In this document: piece after piece, positions 1 to 6,773 of the stretch | Layout of the letters: the number at the start of each line of letters is the position of its first letter | Position numbering within the stretch: the stretch's first letter is position 1 | Source: Anaerolineales bacterium | GTDB taxonomy: Bacteria > Chloroflexota > Anaerolineae > 4572-78 > NAK82 | DNA: 7,908 nt | Direction of reading: 5' to 3' | Assembly (NCBI GenBank): GCA_024643945.1 | Contig: JAHELX010000270.1 | Location: 1 to 7,908 of the forward strand | Made by a program: the position numbers and the translations under genes | The notes under the pieces: generated by a model | The model's input: only the letters and a program-made list of their open reading frames with translations | Database searches by the model: none | Told to the model about the DNA's origin: nothing

Positions 1-1
1 C

Positions 2-100
2 CGTCAGCAAGGGGCCCTTGCTCGCCAGTGGTTGCGTGCCTTCGGTCTCACGATGCCTCTGGTTAATCCTATTGATCAGCATGAAATCGTGCTCTCTTAA
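2..100 (+). CDS. Possible C-terminal end of a convergent gene (partial, unrecognised)
   Basis: In the frame starting at base 2 the plus strand is open from the window edge for 32 residues and stops at TAA 98-100. The tail contains LARQWLRAFGL followed by MPLVNPIDQHEIVLS, which reads like an amphipathic helix and a polar C-terminus. If real, the gene would converge on the response regulator, with 37 nt between the two stops. I recognise no family. It is short, and third-position GC is not raised as expected for a GC-rich genome, so this may be non-coding. A competing minus-strand frame from 82 to the edge is also open. Confidence 0.22.
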   Translation, partial: RQQGALARQWLRAFGLTMPLVNPIDQHEIVLS

Positions 101-133
101 CCCCTTAAGTTCGCGCCTATGCCCGCAAGGGGT
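100..133. other. Weak inverted repeat downstream of the response regulator
   Basis: ACCCCTT at 100-106 is complementary to AAGGGGT at 127-133 with a 20-nt loop, in the short stretch after the regulator's stop. It could serve as a simple 3' hairpin where transcripts end. The stem is short and no T-run follows on either strand, so a classical intrinsic terminator is not supported. Smaller competing repeats lie at 96-109 (CTTAA-cccc-TTAAG) and 6-22 (AGCAAGGG-g-CCCTTGCT). Confidence 0.25.
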
Positions 134-137
134 GCCC

Positions 138-791
138 CTACTCGTCGATGAAGATCAGGCCGTATTTGATCGCCAGTCGCGTCAGGCCGGCCACGTCGTG
201 GACGCCCAGCGTGGCCATCAGGCTGGCCCGGTGCTTTTCGACCGTTTTCACGCTGATATTCAGCATCTGGGCGATCGAATTGTTGGTATGCCCTTCGGCC
301 ACGAGCTGCAGCACCTCGCGCTCGCGCGGCGTAAGCTGGTCGAACGGGCTGGTCTCCCCCGACTCAGCCTGAAATGTTAAGAAGTCGTCCAGGACGATTT
401 CGGAAACGGCCGGGCTGAGATAGATTTCGCCCCGGCTGGCGGCCCGCACCGCCAGCAGCAGCTCCTCGGTGACCGAGCGCTTGAGCAGGTAGCCCCGGGC
501 TCCATACTGCAGTGCCCGTCGCACCAGGGTTTGGTCCGAGTGCATCGAGAGGATGACGATCTGCGTCGCCAAACCGAGGGCGCGCACCCGCTCGGCGGCC
601 TGGATGCCATTCAAACGCGGCATGGCGATGTCAATCAGCAGCACGTCGGGAACCAGGCTCTCGGCCAGTTCGACCGCTTCCTGGCCGTCCACCGCTTCGC
701 CGACGACCTCTATGTCGCCCGCTTTCTCCAGCAAGGCACGAATGCCGGTCCGCACCAGATGGTGGTCGTCGGCTAACAGCACACGAATCAT
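138..791 (-). CDS. NarL/FixJ-family response regulator with LuxR-type DNA-binding domain
   Basis: This 217-residue protein is a two-component transcription regulator of the usual family length. Residues 1-120 form a receiver domain: the acidic pair Asp8/Asp9, phosphoacceptor Asp54 in LLIDIAMPRLNG, the switch Ser82 and the conserved Lys104 are all present. Residues 150-213 form a LuxR/GerE helix-turn-helix: LTPREREVLQL begins at 153 and the recognition helix region SVKTVEKHRASLMATLGV spans 180-197. The family acts as phosphorylation-dependent DNA-binding dimers in the cytoplasm. The ATG at 791-789 overlaps the stop of the kinase gene as ATGA, and a strong GGAGGG ribosome site lies at 804-799 inside the kinase's end. 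This supports the start and suggests translational coupling. The HisKA_3 kinase directly upstream is the natural phosphodonor. The target genes are unknown. The gene ends with TAG at 140-138 and looks intact. Confidence 0.96.
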   Translation of the reverse strand: MIRVLLADDHHLVRTGIRALLEKAGDIEVVGEAVDGQEAVELAESLVPDVLLIDIAMPRLNGIQAAERVRALGLATQIVILSMHSDQTLVRRALQYGARGYLLKRSVTEELLLAVRAASRGEIYLSPAVSEIVLDDFLTFQAESGETSPFDQLTPREREVLQLVAEGHTNNSIAQMLNISVKTVEKHRASLMATLGVHDVAGLTRLAIKYGLIFIDE

Positions 792-3700
792 GCGCTTTCC
801 CTCCAGGGTATGGATGCGACCAGACGCGTACCATGGCCGGGCCGCGCGTTGATCTCCAGCCGTCCCCCTAACAACTCAAGCCGTTCTCGCATACCCAGCA
901 AGCCAATGCCCGCGTCCTGGTTCGAGGCAGATATCACCCCCCCGGGGTCAAATCCCCGCCCGTTATCTTCCACCGACAGGCTGATCCTGTCCGCGTCGTG
1001 CCTCAGCACCACCCGGATCTGGTCCGCGTGGGCGTGTCTGGCCGCGTTCGTCAGCGACTCCTGTAACACCCGGTAGAAGCAGATCGTAACCGCATCCGGC
1101 AGCGCCGGCAGCTCTGTTCCCCCATACTTCACAGAAAGATGGGTACGCCGGGCAAACTCACGGCACAGGTCTTCCAGGGTGGGATTGAGTCCCACGGCAT
1201 CCAGCGCCGGCGGGCGCAGCGTATGCGCCAGGCGACGCATCTCATCCATGGTCGCGTCGGTCAGGGCGATGGCCTCGCTCAGAGACTGGCGCAGCGCTGT
1301 GGGCTCAGCCGGCAAATCTGCCTGCAGCAATTCCAGGTTGATCTTGAGGGCGGTCATGGCCTGGCCGGCTTCGTCGTGCAGCTCGCGCGACACACGCCGG
1401 CGATCTTCCTCTTGAGCCGTGACCACCTGCCGCGTCAGCCGCCGCAACTGCTCCTGTCCGGCGCGCACCTGCTCGAATAGCCGGGCGTTTTGAATGGCAA
1501 TCGCCAGTGAGAGCGCCAACTGGCGGGCGGCTTCCTCGTGCTCCGCACTGAAGGCCTGGGGGGCGGTCGCCCCCAGGCAAAGGCAGCCGATCAACTCACC
1601 CCGGCAGATGAGAGGCAGCCGCATGATTGAGCGCAGACCTTCGGCCAGCAGTTGCTCGTCGACGGGTGACTGTCCCTCCATAGCCTGCAGGTCGTCTACA
1701 ATCTGATACTGGCCCCGCTGCAAGGGTGCGACGTCCACATATGCCTCCAGGGGGATGTGTTCCCCTGGACCCAGGCGAGTCTCGCCCTCGGCGCTGACAG
1801 CCAGCAGCACTGCCTCATCCGTCTCAAAGTCGAACAGGGCGACACTGGCCCGCTGGCACGGCACCAACAACTGCAAAACGTGGCGCAGCGCGGCGTCGGC
1901 AATCTCCTGTGGCGTCTGGGCGGCCAGAATCACCCGGTCTATCTTCTGCAAGAACTCCAGGCGCAGGACGTAGCGCTGCAGGGCCTCCTCCGTCCGCTTG
2001 CGCTCTAACGCGGTGGCCAGCACATTGGCCACCGCCTGCAGGAAGTGAACGTCATCCTGGCTGAACGTCCGGCGTTGGCTCGTGTAGGCACCCAGAACGC
2101 CGAAGGGTTGCTCCTGGCCGTGGATGATGACGCTGAAGCCGCTCACCACTCCGTGGTCGAGCAGCAGCGGATCGCCGCGGAAGCGCGTCTCCGTGCGTAG
2201 GTCTTCGACGATCACCACCTCGCTCGAGAACAGTGCATAGCTCATCTGCGAGGCGGGCTTCACGTTCAGCGTCACCTGGCCTACCAGGCTTTCTCTCCAG
2301 CCCACCCCCGCTCGTAACAGCAGCGCCTCGCCGTCCGGGAGCAGCTCCAAAATCTTGCAATACCCGACCTCGAGGGTTTGGGCAACGAGGGCGACTGCCT
2401 GGTTCATCAACGCCGAAAGGTCAGTCTCTGTAAGCGCGCGCTGTCCCAGTTCGGCTATGGCCGCTTGCTGGCGCGCCCGCGCCTGGAGCGCCTCCTCCGC
2501 CTGTTTCTGCCGCGTGATGTCCATTGAGTAACCCACCATCGCGGTTGGGATGCCTCTGTCGTCCCTGAGCATGGAGAGCGAGAGGTGGACGTAGATCGGT
2601 TCACCTGCCTTCTTTAGCATCCACGTCTCAATCTCGTGATTCCCTTTGGCCTGGAGGGGCTCGATCACTTGGTGTTGCAGAAACTCTTGCTGATCCTCCT
2701 GGTAGAGGAAGGAGATGTGTTGGCCCAGCGCCTCGGCTGCCGTATACCCGGTCAATCTCTCGGCGCCTTTGTTCCAACTGGTCACGTATCCCTCCATGTC
2801 CGTGGAGATTACCGAATCGTGGATCTGGTCTATGATCTGCGCCTGCTGCCGCAAGGCCTCCTCGGCCCGTTTGCGCCCGGTGATGTCTTGTGCCAGCCCG
2901 GCGACGCGGTACACCTCTCCCGCCTCGTCTCGGATCGGAAAAGCACGATCACGTATCCAGCGTATCCTTCCATCGGGGCGCACGACCCGGTACTCCACGT
3001 CATATCCCGTCCGCATCCGCTGCTGGCTGATGGCCAGGAAGTGCTCGCGGTCCTCGGGATGGATGGCCTCCAAAAAAGAGCGCGGCTCTGCATACAGACT
3101 CTGGCATGGGCGACCCCATATCTCCTCGTATGCCGGACTGACGTAATGCATCTGGGTGATGTCAGGGTCACACATCCAGAAGACCTCACGGATGTGCTCC
3201 GCCAACTGGCGGAAGCGTTCCTCGCTCTCGCGCAGTGCCTCCTCCGTCTGCCGGCGTTCGGTGATGTCGAAGATCACCCCATCAATGTACAGCGGCTCTC
3301 CGTCCGGTCCCCGGATGGGCGTCCCTTGCTCCAGCATATAGCGTGTGCTGCCATCCCGGTGCCGGAGCCGGTATTCCGCCGTAAACGGCTTGTTCTCTGC
3401 CACCGCGCGCTGCACTTCGGCGATCACTCGCGGCCGGTCTTCAGGCAGGATCAGCGGGTCAATCGAGCAGACCGTGCCGGGACTTAGTTGCTCACCGGTG
3501 TAGCCGGTGACCTCCTCGGCCACTTTGTTAAAGAACTGCATGCGAAGGTTTTCCCGGATAAATACCCGGTATACAATGCCCGGCAGGTTCTCGGCCAGCG
3601 TCCGGTAGGCCGCTTCGCTCAGGCGCAGCGCCTGCTCCGCCTGCACGCGCTGGGTGATATCCATAACGCCGGCGAGCGCCCCCGCATAATTCCCCTGGGC

Positions 3701-6700
3701 GTCGGTAATGGGGGACGTCTCCAGGCTGGTATAGATGTGCGTCCCGTCTTTGCGCAGAAACTCAAAATCATGTTGCTCCCGGCTGCCCTGCACCCGGCGC
3801 TCCATATTGCGCTTGGCTATTTTCACTCCCTCTTCATCCATGAAAGAGAACAGGTGAGCGCCTAGCATCTCATCCAGCGTGTATCCCAACATTTCTGCCA
3901 TGCGGGGATTGGCGAAGGTGGTATAGCCCTCCTGATCGATGGCCCAGATGCCTTCCTGCAGGGTCTCGACCAGTTGGCGGTACTTGTTTTCACTCTCCCG
4001 CAGCGCCTGTTCCGCCTGCCGGCGCTGGGTGATATCGCGGTTCACGCCGATGTAGCCGGTAACGTGGCCCGCTTCGTCTTTGAGCACCACTCTGGTTACT
4101 TCGCACACCAGGGACGTGCCGTCCCGGCGCTGCTGGAGCACCTCACCCCGCCAGCGGCCCGTCTCGGCCAGGCTGCGGAACGCCCCGGCCCGGTCGCTGT
4201 CGATATATTCTGCGCGGAGCAACTCCGCCACAGGCTGGCCGAGCGCCTCCTCGGCCTTCCAGCCGTACATGGTTTCGGCGGCCCGGTTCCAGGCTGTGAT
4301 CATCATTTGAGCGCCGGTGGCGATGACGGCCTCGCTCACGTTGGCCAGCAGGTGCGCCTGGTACTGCAAGACTTCGTTGGCCTGGGCCAGTTCGGCCGTC
4401 CGCTCCTGGACGCGCAGCTCCAGCTCATCCCGCGCCCGGCGCAGCTCGGTAATGTCGGTGAATGAGACCACCGTCCCCAGTACGTTCCCGTCCGGTGCTT
4501 GAACCGGCGCGGCACTGACCGATATCCACGTGCGCTCCTCACTCTGGGGGTTCCGCATCGCCATCACCACGTTGCGCACGGTCTCGCCGCGCAGTGCCCG
4601 GTGCGCCGGTAAATCTTCCAGGCTGGCCAATGACTGGCTGCCGGCCAGTCTGAGTTGCAACGCCAGCGCCCGCTCGGCCAACGGCAGCTCGCGCTCCTGG
4701 GGCGAATAACCCAGAATCCTTTCGGCGGCGGGATTAATGCGGACGATCTCGCCCTGGGGGCCGCAGATCGTGACGCCATCGGCGATGGCGCTGAAGGTGG
4801 CGTCCAGCTCTGCTGCCCGGCGCTCGGCGTCGCTTCTGGCCTGGATATGCTGCAAGGCCAGCGAAGCCAGCGTGGCCAGTTGGACCAACAGGGCTTCGTC
4901 CTCGGGCGTGAAATCGCCCTGCTCCTTGTCCGAGACCATGATCAGGCCCTTGCCCTGGCCATCCCCCCCGGCCAGCCGGGCACCCAGCAGCCCGCGCCGC
5001 GGCGCGTGGCCCTCTGGCAACCCCCACCAGGCAGGCTGAGCTTGCAACTGCTCATCCGTCCAGTGGACAGAAGCCTCGCGTTGGATCAAGTCCAGGTACA
5101 CGCCTCCCTGCTGGATGCCAAGCATAGGCTCCGCTGGGGGAGACGACAAATCCTCTGAGTTTGAGGTGGTGCCGATCTCGAAGGCGCCATCCCGGTAGCC
5201 CCAACCCGAGGCGCCGATCCTGGCCCCCGTTAGTTCTCGCGCGGCATCTACCACGCGCTGCAGCAAGCCTTGCGGTGTTTTCTCCGCCAGGACTTCTTGC
5301 GATACCTGAATCAGCCTTTGCAGCCGGGCCAGGTGCTGTTCGCGTGCCTTTTCCGCCCCCACCTGCCCAGTCACATCGTGCAGTGACAACACCAGGCCCA
5401 GTACCTGCCCGGCCGCGTCCTTCACCGGCACCAGCGCCCAGTCCCAGTAGGTGGTACCCCGTTCGGGCTGGTCGGCGTACTCAAAAGGCCTGGCGTGGAA
5501 TTCGATGGGCTGGCCCGTGTCTTTCACCTGCTCGAAGATGGCTTGGTTCTCCTGGTTGGGGAACAGCTCGAAGTGGTTGCGGCCGATCAATTCCTGGCGA
5601 GAGTGGCCCGATCCCTGGGCGTAAGCGGCGTTGACTCTGAGGAAGTTGAATTGCGGGTCGAGATAAGCCAGTTGGGTGTAGGTGTTCTCCATGATAGCCT
5701 GGAGTATGTCTCGTTCCCGCTCCAAAGTCTCGGCCAGTTCCTGCGCGCGCTGGCGCTGCTGCTGGACCTGCGCCAGCAAGCGCTCCCGTTCCTTCTCGGC
5801 CTGCACCCGCTGGCTGATGTCGCGCAGCAGCCAGCGCAGGCTGGCCAGATTGTCCTCGGCGTCGTACACAGGGCCCACGGTCAAGGCGGCGTGGAAGGGG
5901 CTGGCGGCGTGGGGCTGCAGGCGTATCTCCCAGCTCAGGTGTTGTCCCCCTTGTCCCATCTGCAGCCGGGCGAGATGAGCCCGCAAGGTTTTGCGATTTT
6001 CTTGAGCCACAAAGACGAGCAGTGGCTTACCCACCAAAAAGTCCTGGCGTACCTGGAGTAAAGCTGCCGCAGCGCGGTTGGACTCCTGAATGATGCCCTC
6101 AGGGGTGGTCACCAGGTAGCCGTCCGGGGCAGACTCAAACAGGTCCAGGTAGCGTTGGCGCTCCGCTTCCAGCATCTGTCGGGATATGGCCAACTCCTCC
6201 ACCTGGTCCTGAAGTTGCTCTTTGGTCGCTTGCAATGCCTGGTTGGACTGGTCCAGTTGCGCGGTCCGCTCCTGCACCTGGATTTCCAGCTCCGCGTGCG
6301 CCTGGCGCAGCACCTCTTCCGCCTGCACTCGCTGCGTGATGTCCAGGGCTACCCCCAGGCAGCCAGCGATCGCCCCCTCGGCGTTCCGCAGCGGCTCAAC
6401 GCAGGCCTGAAAGGTGCGGCCGGCCCACTCCAGGTCTTGGGTGACCCGCTCGCCCTGCAGCGCCCGGCGGTGTATGGCCATGGCCGCCACAGCGTTCTCG
6501 TCCGTTGGCGGGTAATCGTGCAGGTTCGTGCCCACCAACTGGTCAGGCTGCAGATCGATCGCCGCCAGGCCGGCTCCTGAAGCCGAGGTATAGCGAAGCT
6601 CGCTGTCCGTTGTCCAGACAAGGGCTGGCAACTGTTCGAGGAGGAGCCGCAGGCGTGCCTCGCTCGCATCCCCCTCTGAGATATCTTTGCTCGTTTCGTC

Positions 6701-6703
6701 CAT
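788..6703 (-). CDS. Giant soluble multi-PAS/GAF sensor histidine kinase (NarX/DesK-like HisKA_3 core)
   Basis: The protein has 1971 residues. Approximate domains are PAS 16-130, PAS 183-302, PAS 331-452, GAF 460-625, PAS 628-757, PAS 778-898, PAS 899-1022, PAS 1025-1152, PAS 1157-1279, PAS 1284-1402, GAF 1412-1568, GAF 1577-1742, HisKA_3 1760-1835 and HATPase_c 1872-1968. Coiled coils link several domains (about 125-182, 300-335, 753-783). The phosphorylated residue is predicted to be His1776 in SRELHDEAGQ. Asp1777 and Gln1781 form the DxxxQ motif tied to phosphatase activity in NarX-type kinases. The ATP site has an N box at QESLTNAARH (Asn1886), DNGRGF at 1913-1918 and GIGLLGMRER at 1932-1941. 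I see no signal peptide or membrane segment, so it should be cytoplasmic. No LOV cysteine motif or phytochrome signature is visible, so ligands are unknown. I chose the ATG at 6703-6701, which has GAGGGG at 6719-6714. A GTG at 6745 would add 14 unlikely residues from inside the hairpin. The TGA overlaps the downstream regulator's ATG. Confidence 0.95.
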   Translation of the reverse strand: MDETSKDISEGDASEARLRLLLEQLPALVWTTDSELRYTSASGAGLAAIDLQPDQLVGTNLHDYPPTDENAVAAMAIHRRALQGERVTQDLEWAGRTFQACVEPLRNAEGAIAGCLGVALDITQRVQAEEVLRQAHAELEIQVQERTAQLDQSNQALQATKEQLQDQVEELAISRQMLEAERQRYLDLFESAPDGYLVTTPEGIIQESNRAAAALLQVRQDFLVGKPLLVFVAQENRKTLRAHLARLQMGQGGQHLSWEIRLQPHAASPFHAALTVGPVYDAEDNLASLRWLLRDISQRVQAEKERERLLAQVQQQRQRAQELAETLERERDILQAIMENTYTQLAYLDPQFNFLRVNAAYAQGSGHSRQELIGRNHFELFPNQENQAIFEQVKDTGQPIEFHARPFEYADQPERGTTYWDWALVPVKDAAGQVLGLVLSLHDVTGQVGAEKAREQHLARLQRLIQVSQEVLAEKTPQGLLQRVVDAARELTGARIGASGWGYRDGAFEIGTTSNSEDLSSPPAEPMLGIQQGGVYLDLIQREASVHWTDEQLQAQPAWWGLPEGHAPRRGLLGARLAGGDGQGKGLIMVSDKEQGDFTPEDEALLVQLATLASLALQHIQARSDAERRAAELDATFSAIADGVTICGPQGEIVRINPAAERILGYSPQERELPLAERALALQLRLAGSQSLASLEDLPAHRALRGETVRNVVMAMRNPQSEERTWISVSAAPVQAPDGNVLGTVVSFTDITELRRARDELELRVQERTAELAQANEVLQYQAHLLANVSEAVIATGAQMMITAWNRAAETMYGWKAEEALGQPVAELLRAEYIDSDRAGAFRSLAETGRWRGEVLQQRRDGTSLVCEVTRVVLKDEAGHVTGYIGVNRDITQRRQAEQALRESENKYRQLVETLQEGIWAIDQEGYTTFANPRMAEMLGYTLDEMLGAHLFSFMDEEGVKIAKRNMERRVQGSREQHDFEFLRKDGTHIYTSLETSPITDAQGNYAGALAGVMDITQRVQAEQALRLSEAAYRTLAENLPGIVYRVFIRENLRMQFFNKVAEEVTGYTGEQLSPGTVCSIDPLILPEDRPRVIAEVQRAVAENKPFTAEYRLRHRDGSTRYMLEQGTPIRGPDGEPLYIDGVIFDITERRQTEEALRESEERFRQLAEHIREVFWMCDPDITQMHYVSPAYEEIWGRPCQSLYAEPRSFLEAIHPEDREHFLAISQQRMRTGYDVEYRVVRPDGRIRWIRDRAFPIRDEAGEVYRVAGLAQDITGRKRAEEALRQQAQIIDQIHDSVISTDMEGYVTSWNKGAERLTGYTAAEALGQHISFLYQEDQQEFLQHQVIEPLQAKGNHEIETWMLKKAGEPIYVHLSLSMLRDDRGIPTAMVGYSMDITRQKQAEEALQARARQQAAIAELGQRALTETDLSALMNQAVALVAQTLEVGYCKILELLPDGEALLLRAGVGWRESLVGQVTLNVKPASQMSYALFSSEVVIVEDLRTETRFRGDPLLLDHGVVSGFSVIIHGQEQPFGVLGAYTSQRRTFSQDDVHFLQAVANVLATALERKRTEEALQRYVLRLEFLQKIDRVILAAQTPQEIADAALRHVLQLLVPCQRASVALFDFETDEAVLLAVSAEGETRLGPGEHIPLEAYVDVAPLQRGQYQIVDDLQAMEGQSPVDEQLLAEGLRSIMRLPLICRGELIGCLCLGATAPQAFSAEHEEAARQLALSLAIAIQNARLFEQVRAGQEQLRRLTRQVVTAQEEDRRRVSRELHDEAGQAMTALKINLELLQADLPAEPTALRQSLSEAIALTDATMDEMRRLAHTLRPPALDAVGLNPTLEDLCREFARRTHLSVKYGGTELPALPDAVTICFYRVLQESLTNAARHAHADQIRVVLRHDADRISLSVEDNGRGFDPGGVISASNQDAGIGLLGMRERLELLGGRLEINARPGHGTRLVASIPWRESA
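799..804 (-). promoter_or_regulatory. Ribosome binding site of the response regulator, inside the kinase 3' end
   Basis: On the minus strand GGAGGG at 804-799 lies 7 nt upstream of the ATG at 791-789, within the last codons of the kinase gene. Together with the ATGA overlap it indicates coupled translation of kinase and regulator. Confidence 0.75.
2514..4036 (-). repeat. Recurring inter-PAS linker motif at about 122-131-codon spacing
   Basis: The end of each PAS domain and the start of the next share a short linker of the form DIT-x-R-x-Q-A/T-E-x-AL-RESE. On the plus strand it shows as GTGATATC or GTGATGTC at 2514, 2880, 3261, 3654 and 4029, preceded by a CGC(C)TGCTCCGCCTG-like stretch. The spacings are 366, 381, 393 and 375 bp, all multiples of three. 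The longest DNA-level similarity is between 3616-3661 and 3991-4036. This marks an array of directly repeated PAS modules inside the kinase gene. Related but more diverged linkers occur near 5815 and 6340. Confidence 0.7.
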
Positions 6704-6713
6704 ATCTATCAGA

Positions 6714-6719
6714 CCCCTC
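6714..6719 (-). promoter_or_regulatory. Ribosome binding site that decides the kinase start
   Basis: GAGGGG on the minus strand lies 10 nt before the ATG at 6703-6701 and directly abuts the base of the intergenic hairpin. The alternative GTG at 6745 sits in the hairpin loop with only the stem arm before it, so the ATG is preferred. Confidence 0.6.
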
Positions 6720-6773
6720 GTAGGCGCGGGTTCCCTGCCGCACACCAGGTGCAGGCAGGGAACCCGCGCCTAC
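6720..6773. repeat. Perfect 20-bp inverted repeat (intergenic hairpin)
   Basis: Arms at 6720-6739 (GTAGGCGCGGGTTCCCTGCC) and 6754-6773 are exact reverse complements, separated by 14 nt. Within the loop, GCAC at 6740-6743 can pair with GTGC at 6749-6752 after a one-base bulge, giving about 24 base pairs in the transcript. The element begins one base after the upstream gene's stop codon and ends just before the GAGGGG ribosome site of the kinase gene. No U-tract follows on either strand, so it is not a standard intrinsic terminator. The form GTAGG-GCGGGTT ... AACCCGC-CCTAC resembles dispersed palindromes that I recall from intergenic regions of Chloroflexota and cyanobacteria. That link is from memory and untested. 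It could be a REP/MITE-like element or an mRNA stability or processing hairpin. Confidence 0.93.

Noticed and set aside
1..82. Minus-strand partial frame starting at ATG 82-80, as a fourth operon gene
   Set aside because: It has only 27 residues before the edge, a poor ribosome site (AGAGAG) and no family resemblance. Its third-position GC is fairly high, so it is not excluded.
18..380. Plus-strand frame of 120 codons over the regulator's 3' end
   Set aside because: It overlaps the LuxR domain in antisense and has no recognisable protein features.
183..1402. Possible LOV or heme-PAS identity for one of the kinase's sensor domains (coordinates here are protein residues)
   Set aside because: No NCRFLQ-like flavin-binding motif and no convincing heme-ligand histidine context could be seen. 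SWN-type PAS signatures alone are too general.
2636..3487. Long plus-strand open frame of 283 codons
   Set aside because: It lies antisense to well-defined PAS domains of the kinase. Such shadows are expected opposite GC-rich coding sequence, and it shows no recognisable domain.
6704..6745. GTG start that would extend the kinase N-terminus by 14 residues
   Set aside because: It lies inside the hairpin loop, lacks its own ribosome site, and the added residues are not PAS-like. The ATG at 6703 has GAGGGG at a workable distance.
6720..6773. The hairpin as a rho-independent terminator
   Set aside because: There is no T-run after the stem on either strand, and the kinase ribosome site follows at once.
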